Shown here: positions 6,968 to 13,098 of the stretch, piece after piece
How positions within the stretch are numbered: the stretch's first letter is position 1
How the letters are laid out: every line of letters starts with the position of its first letter
DNA from: a virus
DNA: 38,453 nt
Direction: 5' to 3' (one strand)
Virus record (IMG/VR): IMGVR_UViG_3300049827_000256
Coordinates: 1 to 38,453 of that record
Notes under the pieces: generated by a model
What the model was told of the DNA's origin: nothing
Database searches by the model: none
What the model saw: the letters and a program-made list of their open reading frames with translations, nothing else
Position numbers and translations under genes: made by a program

Positions 6968-8502
6968 CAGATCACCTCCTGCTCGCCCAGGTCGTCCACG
7001 ATCGGGCAAAATCCATCCGCTTCGCGCGTCGAGCATCCATTGAGGCAGTGGGCCCCCACGTTGACGTTCTCACCCTGTATTGGACAAAATACGTTTTGCT
7101 GCACGAGCTCGTCGCCCTGTCCCTGTGGGAGCTGTCCCGCCGGCGATAGCGGATCCTCGGTCGCGCGGACGTTGCCGCCCCTGGGGGAAAAATGTGCAAG
7201 CTGCCCGAGCAATTCGGTGGCCTCCTCCTCGGTCAGGTACGATAGCTGATCGTATCCGATGTTCTTCTTGAGGTAGGTGCGCACGACTTCCTTGGCCGCG
7301 TCACCCGCGGCGGTCGCCTCTCGGATCTGCTCGAGCTGATCGGGGGTCGACCCGCACGTCACAAGCTCGGCCACCCCTCCCCATTTCTCCCGGTCCACCT
7401 GGTGCTTGTTCCTCCGGCTGCGGCGCTTGGTGGGGTCGTGCTTCAGCGGCTCCTGAGCTTGGGCAGGCGGCTGGCTTTCTGGTGCGGGCGTCACCGCTTG
7501 GCTGCCGGGCTGCGGCGCGTTGTCCTCTTTAGGTGGTCCATTCGAAACGATTCCATTACCTCCAGTCCCCACGACCTGACTGTCATCCCCGAGTACTCCC
7601 TGTGAGGGTTGGGTTCGCTGCTGCTGCCCGGCGGCTTTAAGCTCGGCATCGATTTGCTCCGGGAAAAATTCCTCCACGATCTCCGTCGCGTCCGTTTCAA
7701 CGTCAACCACGCTCGCTGCGGCAATGAGCTTGCGGGCCTCAGTTTCGATCTGCTCGATCTTGACGGCATAGGCGGCCTGGCGACTCGCCTGCTGGTAGGC
7801 AATCTCCTGGAGCTTTTCGACGCGGCCGGCGAACTCGATCCCGACCACCCACACCTGTGACGTCTGGCCCGTTGTCGGTACGATGGCGGTTTTCGGGTTT
7901 AGCGTGAGGTTGAGCGGGAGCCCGGCGAGCGGACCTCCGGTGAGGCGCTTGATGAGGGCGAGCGAGGATAGAATGCCAATCGTGCTATTGAAGCTGGTCG
8001 TTCGCAGCTTGGCCACGCCTCCGACAGTTTCCACACCGTCAATCATCACGGACAGGCAGCTGTTGATTTTGCATTTTTCGTTGCCGGTGTAGGTGGGTTC
8101 CTGGCGTCCGCACGGACATGCAACCGAGTTGCGTAATCCGTCGTTGCCGTTCAGATTTGCGAGGCGTTCGGCGTGTTCCCCATCCCCGTAGCACCACAAT
8201 TTTTTTCCGAGAAAACAGGTGTAGCGGCTCTGGAAGTTCAGCTCGATGTCGTCGTACGGCAAGCGCACAGGGAGCTTACGCGGCTTCTCTCCGTAGAGAT
8301 TATGCACCACCAGGTCCGGGAGATAGTTGTTGTCCGGCCCGCGCTGGAGGGTGGTGACGCGGAAGTGATCCAGCTTCACGGGCGGCTGGAATTGCTTGCC
8401 CTGGGCGCTGTTGATCATGCGCCCCTTCTCGCCGATTTTGATCTTTGAAACTTCAGTCAGGCCCGGCGTCAGGCCCTTGATGATGAGACTCATGGCTTGC
8501 AT
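6967..8502 (-). CDS. Gp3-like (recombination directionality factor-like) protein with Cys clusters
   Basis: The 511-aa protein has an N-terminal half (about residues 1-260) with the pattern of the phage Gp3-like / RDF-like family: IGEKGRM, a LDHFRVTT motif near 44-51, a LPVRLPYDDIELNFQSRY region, and a four-cysteine knuckle at C129, C131, C144 and C149. A helical part (260-310) leads into a Pro/Gln-rich disordered linker (about 310-370), a basic patch (KRRSRRNK), another helical part, and a C-terminal cysteine set (C473, C486, C490, C499). In phages, members of this family lie beside RecB-like nucleases, so a role in strand annealing or recombination is as likely as excision control. AGGAG precedes the ATG at 8502. 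Confidence 0.65.
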   Translation of the reverse strand: MQAMSLIIKGLTPGLTEVSKIKIGEKGRMINSAQGKQFQPPVKLDHFRVTTLQRGPDNNYLPDLVVHNLYGEKPRKLPVRLPYDDIELNFQSRYTCFLGKKLWCYGDGEHAERLANLNGNDGLRNSVACPCGRQEPTYTGNEKCKINSCLSVMIDGVETVGGVAKLRTTSFNSTIGILSSLALIKRLTGGPLAGLPLNLTLNPKTAIVPTTGQTSQVWVVGIEFAGRVEKLQEIAYQQASRQAAYAVKIEQIETEARKLIAAASVVDVETDATEIVEEFFPEQIDAELKAAGQQQRTQPSQGVLGDDSQVVGTGGNGIVSNGPPKEDNAPQPGSQAVTPAPESQPPAQAQEPLKHDPTKRRSRRNKHQVDREKWGGVAELVTCGSTPDQLEQIREATAAGDAAKEVVRTYLKKNIGYDQLSYLTEEEATELLGQLAHFSPRGGNVRATEDPLSPAGQLPQGQGDELVQQNVFCPIQGENVNVGAHCLNGCSTREADGFCPIVDDLGEQEVI

Positions 8503-8626
8503 CTGGTTTGCTCCTCGGTTAGATTGTGGGGGTGCTTGTTCTTGGTTGTGGCCCTTGCGTGAGTGTCCGCTCAGCAGGGGCCTTCTAATTCATCGTGCTC
8601 GCCACAACCGGCGAACCATCGTCGAA

Positions 8627-8932
8627 TCAAACCACGGCCAGAATCGCAGGCTCGAGCACGGCGCTCCGGATCAGATCGGAGCCATCCTGCGTGATTTCAG
8701 TCTCGCACCTGGTGCAACGCCACCGACCCCGCGTGACCTGGATCACCGGGATTATCCCGTGATGCAGACACTCCGGGATCACGGACACAACCGACCGCCG
8801 CCCGCCATCGAGGAGCATTCCGCTGATCTTCATCGCGCCGCAGCTGCAGCAGCCATAAACTCCTGAGTACCAGTTCCGGCCTGAGTGCTCCCACGCCATG
8901 ACCATCGCCTTACCACAGATCGGGCAGTTCAT
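8627..8932 (-). CDS. Zinc-ribbon protein
   Basis: The 101-aa product starts MNCPICGKAM and has a CCSCGAMK pair near residues 28-34 and a third pair, RCTRCE, near residue 75, giving at least two potential zinc knuckles. It resembles small phage zinc-finger proteins of unknown function. The start overlaps the upstream zinc-ribbon gene as ATGA. About 125 bases without a recognisable gene separate its stop from the Gp3-like gene. Confidence 0.65.
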   Translation of the reverse strand: MNCPICGKAMVMAWEHSGRNWYSGVYGCCSCGAMKISGMLLDGGRRSVVSVIPECLHHGIIPVIQVTRGRWRCTRCETEITQDGSDLIRSAVLEPAILAVV

Positions 8933-9591
8933 TTTTCCCCTCCAAGCAACAGCCCCTCGAGCAGATAGAGCGCCTGGTTGTTTCGATCCCTCCGTTCCTT
9001 CCGAGCGGACTCACCAAGCGCCGCGAACAGTTCCGGTTCTTCGCGCATGTCCAGGACCAATTTATCTTTGGCAGGACACGTAACTTCCCTCAGCGTGTCG
9101 TTCGAGCACTTCTCGCATTTCGTCCGGATCCACACGCTCCCACGCTTGTAGGTCTCGAACTCGGCCCCGCAGGTGTCGCACGTGCAGCGCTCCGCGGGTA
9201 ACCAGTGACGCTCCTCGGATAGCATGATCGGGATCGCCAGGCCGTCCGCCTCCATGATCGGTTCATACTTGGGTGACCCGGCGCTTTTGACCCGGTTCGC
9301 GGCCTTGATGCACTTCTTGCAGCGGTCTTTTCTGGATGAGTAAAATGGGGTCTCGTCGGGCGGCTTGCCGCATGACCGACATGCCCCGGGTCTCTGGACC
9401 TTCCTTTCTTCACTCCTCGCCTTAGCCTCTGCGGCTGGATCGTAGTTGGTCACTCCCTCCTCCACCGAGTCCGCTTCTCCTCCCGCCGGCAATCCCAGGC
9501 AGGTCGAGCACAGCTTCATTCCCTCGTGGCGCGGGGGGAATTTCCCGCACAGCTCGCACATCTTCAAACTCGTCGCTGGTTGCATTTCCAT
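8929..9591 (-). CDS. Multi-zinc-knuckle protein
   Basis: The 220-aa product contains at least four CxxC-type pairs in series: CELCGK, CSTC, CRSCGK...CKKC and CDTC...CEKC. This layout suggests two or more zinc ribbons, as in phage HNH-like or transcription-associated proteins, but no HNH catalytic histidines are visible. The start MEMQPATS at 9591 is chosen because AGAGGAGGAAG lies just upstream; the longer frame to 9666 has no site. It heads a run of Cys-rich early proteins. Confidence 0.65.
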   Translation of the reverse strand: MEMQPATSLKMCELCGKFPPRHEGMKLCSTCLGLPAGGEADSVEEGVTNYDPAAEAKARSEERKVQRPGACRSCGKPPDETPFYSSRKDRCKKCIKAANRVKSAGSPKYEPIMEADGLAIPIMLSEERHWLPAERCTCDTCGAEFETYKRGSVWIRTKCEKCSNDTLREVTCPAKDKLVLDMREEPELFAALGESARKERRDRNNQALYLLEGLLLGGEK

Positions 9592-9700
9592 CTTCCTCCT
9601 CTCGTTCCAGTTCAACACAGTGGGCATACTCAGAGACCCTCCCCGGAGCCGCCCGGCACTCGCCATGGAAGTTTTCGTGCAGGCATCTGCTGTAGCACAC
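9422..9700 (-). CDS. Possible small Cys-containing early protein
   Basis: The GTG start at 9700 lies seven bases after the stop of the small membrane protein, with GGAGGGAG nearby. The first half (CYSRCLHENFHGEC, then an acidic LEREEEDGN stretch) looks like a genuine protein. The last 170 bases overlap the zinc-knuckle gene and look less natural. It could be real with a large overlap, or only the first part may matter. Confidence 0.35.
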   Translation of the reverse strand: MCYSRCLHENFHGECRAAPGRVSEYAHCVELEREEEDGNATSDEFEDVRAVREIPPAPRGNEAVLDLPGIAGGRRSGLGGGGSDQLRSSRRG

Positions 9701-9706
9701 GGCTCG

Positions 9707-9850
9707 TCACTCCCTCCCCCAGAGCGCCCGATAACGCCGCTCCTGCCTCCGCTCGCTCCTGGTAATCAGCAGTACCCACACCGCCACGACCACGGCAACG
9801 CTGATCGTCCACAACCCCACGCACCAGACCACCCAATCAATCCATCCCAT
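9707..9850 (-). CDS. 47-aa single-pass membrane protein
   Basis: The ATG at 9850 is preceded by AAAGGGGGTGTG, and the TGA is at 9709-9707. The product has a Trp-rich start (MGWIDWVVWC), one strongly hydrophobic helix (about residues 7-29, including TISVAVVVAVWVLLI), and a basic tail (RSERRQERRYR). This positive-inside pattern predicts an N-out, C-in inner-membrane protein. The location early in the operon would suit a superinfection-exclusion or host-modulating peptide, but that is a guess. Confidence 0.55.
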   Translation of the reverse strand: MGWIDWVVWCVGLWTISVAVVVAVWVLLITRSERRQERRYRALWGRE

Positions 9851-10113
9851 CACACCCCCTTTCATAAGGTAGAGCTGGCGGGCGGCCGGTCCCCCCGGCC
9901 ACTTCGAGCGTGCAAATGCGGTTTTTCACTCACTCATCGAGCTTACCTGGACCATCCAGGCTTACACAGGCTGCCGCTGAAAAGAACAAAACCCGCCCGC
10001 TCCAGGATACGCACCCGAGCCCGAATCGGATGCGCACCGTGCAACGGTTCCGGCCCTTCTCAACCGCTTTGGCGGCGATACTTTACGCGCACGGCCGGAT
10101 GTGCCAGGAGGGA

Positions 10114-10365
10114 TCACCCGCTTTCAGATCCGGCGGCGGGACGCCCGGCAGGGACTGTCGGTTTCGGTCGTTTCTTGGTCGTCCTGGCGATCAACGTCCG
10201 CTTTCCGTTAGGGCTCACGATCTCGCGCACGGGCGGCATGGGAGCGACGGCACCGGCGGACACCGCCAGGGCGCGATCGACTGACCTTAGGGCCGTGTCG
10301 ATCTCTTCCCGGAGGGCGGCGAGCTTGGCGCGTGTTTCCATGATGAGGGCGCGTGAGTCGGTCAT
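10114..10365 (-). CDS. Hypothetical protein with coiled-coil N-terminus
   Basis: The 83-aa product has a helical N-terminal half (METRAKLAALREEIDTALRS) and a Pro/Lys/Arg-rich, probably disordered tail (TTKKRPKPTVPAGRPAAG). It starts six bases after the stop of the Cro-like gene and is therefore the second early gene. No family recognised. About 260 bases with no convincing gene separate it from the small membrane protein downstream. Confidence 0.55.
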   Translation of the reverse strand: MTDSRALIMETRAKLAALREEIDTALRSVDRALAVSAGAVAPMPPVREIVSPNGKRTLIARTTKKRPKPTVPAGRPAAGSESG

Positions 10366-10371
10366 GATTGG

Positions 10372-10590
10372 TCAGTTCTCGTTATTCGTGGCAGCTTCCA
10401 GCTTGTCGAGGATCGCGCGAGTCAGTACACCGCGCACTTCGATATCGTCGCGCCCGTAATGGCGGCGGACCACGTCCCGCACTGTAACGGGAGAGAATTC
10501 GTTCGCTCGAGCGAATCCGGCCAAGGTCATCCCCTTGCGGAGCAAGGACGACCGCAACACATAAATCTTCTTCTTTTGGTTTGAATTCAT
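10372..10590 (-). CDS. Cro-like helix-turn-helix regulator
   Basis: The 72-aa protein (MNSNQKKKIYVLRSSLL...) contains an HTH of the type KGMTLAGFARANEFSPVTVR, similar to small phage regulators such as the BcepMu gp16 family. It is transcribed away from the CI-like repressor with 62 bases between the two starts, the classical cro position at the head of the early operon. The start at 10590 is preferred because AGAGG lies nine bases upstream; the in-frame ATG at 10599 would be adjacent to that site. It probably represses the lysogeny promoter and its own. Confidence 0.7.
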   Translation of the reverse strand: MNSNQKKKIYVLRSSLLRKGMTLAGFARANEFSPVTVRDVVRRHYGRDDIEVRGVLTRAILDKLEAATNNEN

Positions 10591-10652
10591 TCCGATCATC
10601 CTCTATCATTGTTGTGCATCGTTTGGTCGGACAATATCAGGGAGTGTTATTT
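10591..10652. promoter_or_regulatory. Divergent repressor/cro control region with candidate operator
   Basis: These 62 bases separate the Cro-like and CI-like starts. ATTGT at 10608-10612 and ACAAT at 10631-10635 form an inverted pair with 18 bases between. TTGTGC...TATCAG (rightward) and TTGTCC...AATGAT (leftward) are weak promoter-like pairs, but each would place the transcript start very close to its start codon. The exact promoters are therefore unresolved. Confidence 0.45.
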
Positions 10653-11198
10653 ATGTCAAGCGAAAAATCAGTGCATGATATTGGGAGGCGCATAAAGGAG
10701 TTCAGGAAGTTTTCTCGGCTCACCCAGAAAGAATTCGCGAAGAAATTTGATATTGGCCAGAGTCACGTCAGCATGGTCGAGCGTGGGGAATCAGGAATTT
10801 CACGAACACTCCTTGAGCACATTTGTTCAAAATTACCGGCGAACAAGGATTGGTTGCTGACTGGGAAGGGCCCCATGATCCTCCCTGAAATGGAAACCAG
10901 ATTGACCTCTGAACCATCAAGAGCATTCGGCTTGCGCGATATGCTTTCAACCTTCACAGGAAAACCACCGAGCCCTTACGCGGCGAGAGGGTTCATTGAC
11001 GATGCTCCAGAAGACCAAGACTTCGAGGTTCTTGCTGAGGGGGGCAGTCAGGTGATGGAGGTTGACGCTAAGGTTCTGGATCTGGACCGGAGAGTCACAA
11101 AGTTGGAGGGAGCCGTGAGTTTCTTGGCACAAGCGCTGAAGGTAAGTATTCCGTGCTTCGCTCTTCTCTTGACCGTGGCGTCGCTGGTGGATGCCTAA
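10653..11198 (+). CDS. CI-like repressor
   Basis: The 181-aa protein has an N-terminal HTH_3 DNA-binding domain (IGRRIKEFRKFSRLTQKEFA, then GQSHVSMVERGESGIS; about residues 9-60), typical of phage repressors. The remainder lacks the S24 protease Ser-Lys signature of LexA-type repressors. It ends in a leucine-heptad helix (LDLDRRVTKLEGAVSFLAQAL) and a hydrophobic C-terminal segment (IPCFALLLTVASLV) that could mediate oligomerisation or membrane contact. Induction by RecA-stimulated self-cleavage is therefore not supported. The start has AGGGAG upstream. It is divergent from the Cro-like gene. Confidence 0.75.
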   Translation: MSSEKSVHDIGRRIKEFRKFSRLTQKEFAKKFDIGQSHVSMVERGESGISRTLLEHICSKLPANKDWLLTGKGPMILPEMETRLTSEPSRAFGLRDMLSTFTGKPPSPYAARGFIDDAPEDQDFEVLAEGGSQVMEVDAKVLDLDRRVTKLEGAVSFLAQALKVSIPCFALLLTVASLVDA

Positions 11199-11269
11199 AC
11201 CATCAACGGGTGCATCAACAACAAAACGGGAGCACTCCGAATTGCCACGTGTTGATGGTTGGTTATCTT
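11198..11269 (+). promoter_or_regulatory. Candidate autoregulated promoter of the toxin-antitoxin-integrase operon
   Basis: A perfect 10-bp inverted repeat, AACCATCAAC (11198-11207) and GTTGATGGTT (11251-11260), with a further CATCAAC direct copy at 11213-11219, flanks this stretch. TTGCCA (11242-11247) and TATCTT (11264-11269) form a promoter-like pair with 16-base spacing, and the right arm of the repeat lies inside it. This is what a toxin-antitoxin operator would look like. The 144 bases from here to the antitoxin start hold no other gene. Confidence 0.5.
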
Positions 11270-11413
11270 ATCGACCCCATCCAGTAATTGGAGCACGCGC
11301 TGGAACACCAACCCATACACCGGGCAGCAGGGCTACACCGACCCCTCCCGCCAGAGCGACCCAGGGTCAGGTATGTTCAACAACCCCAACCAGCATCAGC
11401 GCAGGTGGTAGCC

Positions 11414-11632
11414 ATGAAGACGAAGCGATCATCTTTTTCCGATCTGCTAGATCAAATCGGTCGCATGACCGAGGACGACCAGACCGCCCTGGTCGAGATT
11501 GTCAGACGTCGACTCATCGAGCAGCGCCGCTCCGACATCGCTCGCGACATTTCCGAAGCCAACGCCGACTTCAAGGCAGGAAGGTGCCGCGTCGGGACCC
11601 CGGATGAGATCATGCGCGAGATCCTGTCTTGA
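11414..11632 (+). CDS. RelB-type antitoxin
   Basis: The 72-aa protein (MKTKRSSFSDLLDQIGRMTE...) is helical and charged, with an N-terminal part suited to dimerisation and DNA binding and a C-terminal part (ADFKAGRCRVGTPDEIMREIL) like the toxin-wrapping tail of RelB/ParD-type antitoxins. AGGTGG precedes the ATG. The stop overlaps the toxin start as TTGA. Identity rests mainly on size, gene order and the adjacent RelE toxin. Confidence 0.7.
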   Translation: MKTKRSSFSDLLDQIGRMTEDDQTALVEIVRRRLIEQRRSDIARDISEANADFKAGRCRVGTPDEIMREILS

Positions 11633-11904
11633 AGCTGATCTATTCCGACACCTTCCTCAGAGCATCGAAGAAGATCATTGCCAGACACCAGGGCGCGGCG
11701 GCAGATATTCGTCAATCACTGGTAGACCTTTCCGAAGATCCCTTCCTTCCTCACCTCCGAAGCCATAAGCTCAAAGGAAAGCTCAAGCACTCCTGGGCGT
11801 GCAGCGCCGGATACGATCTGCGGATCGTGTTCAGATTCGTGACCCACGAAGGAGAGAAATCCATCCTCCTCGAATCGATCGGGACGCACGAGGAAGTCTA
11901 TTGA
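11629..11904 (+). CDS. RelE/YafQ-family mRNA interferase toxin
   Basis: The 91-aa protein fits the RelE/ParE fold: an N-terminal beta strand and helices (LIYSDTFLRASKKIIARH), then SHKLKGKLKHSWACSAGYDL, RIVFRFV and the terminal ESIGTHEEVY. The KLKGKLKxxWxCxxGYDLRI and IGTHEEVY motifs are typical of RelE/YafQ-like ribosome-dependent endoribonucleases. The start is TTG, overlapping the antitoxin stop (TTGA), and the stop overlaps the integrase start in the same way. In a temperate phage this pair could stabilise the prophage or act against other phages. Confidence 0.8.
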   Translation: MKLIYSDTFLRASKKIIARHQGAAADIRQSLVDLSEDPFLPHLRSHKLKGKLKHSWACSAGYDLRIVFRFVTHEGEKSILLESIGTHEEVY

Positions 11905-12968
11905 GTACCCACCAGACCAAGGACGGCCGATGGTTCGCGGTCTGGTACGAGGCTGGCAAGCAGAAGCGCAAGGTCTTCGGGCGTGGTGACACCGCTCACG
12001 CTCTGGCCCGCCAATTCGACCACCAGAAGAAGATCGAGCGCAGGCCGGATGTCCCGGGTGTTTCCGTTGCCCACGTCTGTCTGGAATACCACCAACGTCA
12101 CCAGGTCGCGGCATCCACGTCAGTGGTCGACCACAACCGACTCGCACACACAATCCTCCCGGCTCTTGGGGAGCTGGAGGCCGAAACCCTCAGCACGAAG
12201 GACCTGGACCGCTACGTCTCGGAGAGGCTTGCCGCGGGAGTCGCCCATACGACAATCGCCAGGGAGCTCCGGTTACTGAAAGCCGCATTCGCCTGGGCCA
12301 GCGACCAGGACCCGCCCCTAATCGCCCGAAACCCCATCACGAAATACAAGCTCAAGGCCGGTTCCGGAGGTGAAACAGTAGCGCCACCCACGCCCGGAGA
12401 GGTCGCGAGGCTTATCGCGTGTGCGGCTCCCCACCTGAAGCGGGCGATTCTCTTGGCATGGCATTGCGGAACGAGACCCGGGAAAGAGGTTTTCGGAATC
12501 ACCTGGGGGGATGTCGACATGGATCGGCGCGAGGTCCGGGTGTTATCCGCCCGCAAAGGAGGCTCTCTCGTGCGCTACGTGCCCCTTCACGACGACTTGA
12601 TGGAGGCGATGGGCCGATGGATGGTTGAAGACGAAGAATCGTTCCCAGGGGGGATTTTGTCCCTTCCAGTCGTCCATTATAAGGGGAGACGTATCAGCAA
12701 GGTTGTGATGGCCTGGGAGCATGCCAAGCGGGCTGCCGGGATCACGCGCAAACTCAGACCCTACGATTTGCGGCATGCGTTTGCAACCTATGCCCTGCGG
12801 TCTGGATCCGATCTCCACGCCGTGAGTCAGGTAATGGGCCACTCCAGCCCATCGATCACGATGCGAGTTTATCAGCACGTATCACGAGACCAGCACGTGA
12901 CGGCCGTCAAATCCATCCCTTCCCTGGACAACATGGACAATACCTGGAAGCCGAACAAAAAGCTGTAG
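11901..12968 (+). CDS. int: Tyrosine-family integrase
   Basis: The 355-aa protein has an N-terminal arm-binding-like domain (KDGRWFAVWYEAGKQKRKVF), a core-binding SAM-like domain (about residues 55-150) and a catalytic domain with Arg192 (CGTRPGKE), Lys219 (SARKGG), Arg291 (YDLRH), His314 (MGHSS) and the nucleophile Tyr324 (MRVYQHV). The usual box-II His is Tyr288, a known variation. It performs site-specific integration and excision with attP. The TTG start at 11901 overlaps the toxin stop (TTGA); a longer frame exists but lies within the toxin gene. It converges with the last structural gene, with a 130-bp gap that may hold attP. Confidence 0.9.
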   Translation: MSTHQTKDGRWFAVWYEAGKQKRKVFGRGDTAHALARQFDHQKKIERRPDVPGVSVAHVCLEYHQRHQVAASTSVVDHNRLAHTILPALGELEAETLSTKDLDRYVSERLAAGVAHTTIARELRLLKAAFAWASDQDPPLIARNPITKYKLKAGSGGETVAPPTPGEVARLIACAAPHLKRAILLAWHCGTRPGKEVFGITWGDVDMDRREVRVLSARKGGSLVRYVPLHDDLMEAMGRWMVEDEESFPGGILSLPVVHYKGRRISKVVMAWEHAKRAAGITRKLRPYDLRHAFATYALRSGSDLHAVSQVMGHSSPSITMRVYQHVSRDQHVTAVKSIPSLDNMDNTWKPNKKL

Positions 12969-13098
12969 ATTCTCATTATAGGCCATTGTGTGGTTTCATC
13001 TCTGCCCATGGAAGGCAAACCCATTTGCATGCAAAGTCTTACCCACTAAAGATTCATGGCAGACAATGTGAAGATTATGACAATAAACATTGTCCGTC
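12969..13098. other. Integrase-distal intergenic region, candidate attP/control sites
   Basis: This gap between two convergent genes contains a 12-bp palindrome TTTGCATGCAAA (13024-13035). It also holds a GACAAT cluster: GACAAT at 13062 and 13079 and ATTGTC at 13089, forming GACAAT-AAAC-ATTGTC at 13079-13094. The same half-site occurs in the repressor control region. These could be integrase arm or core sites or repressor operators. No tRNA-like segment and no T-rich terminator are visible. Confidence 0.35.
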
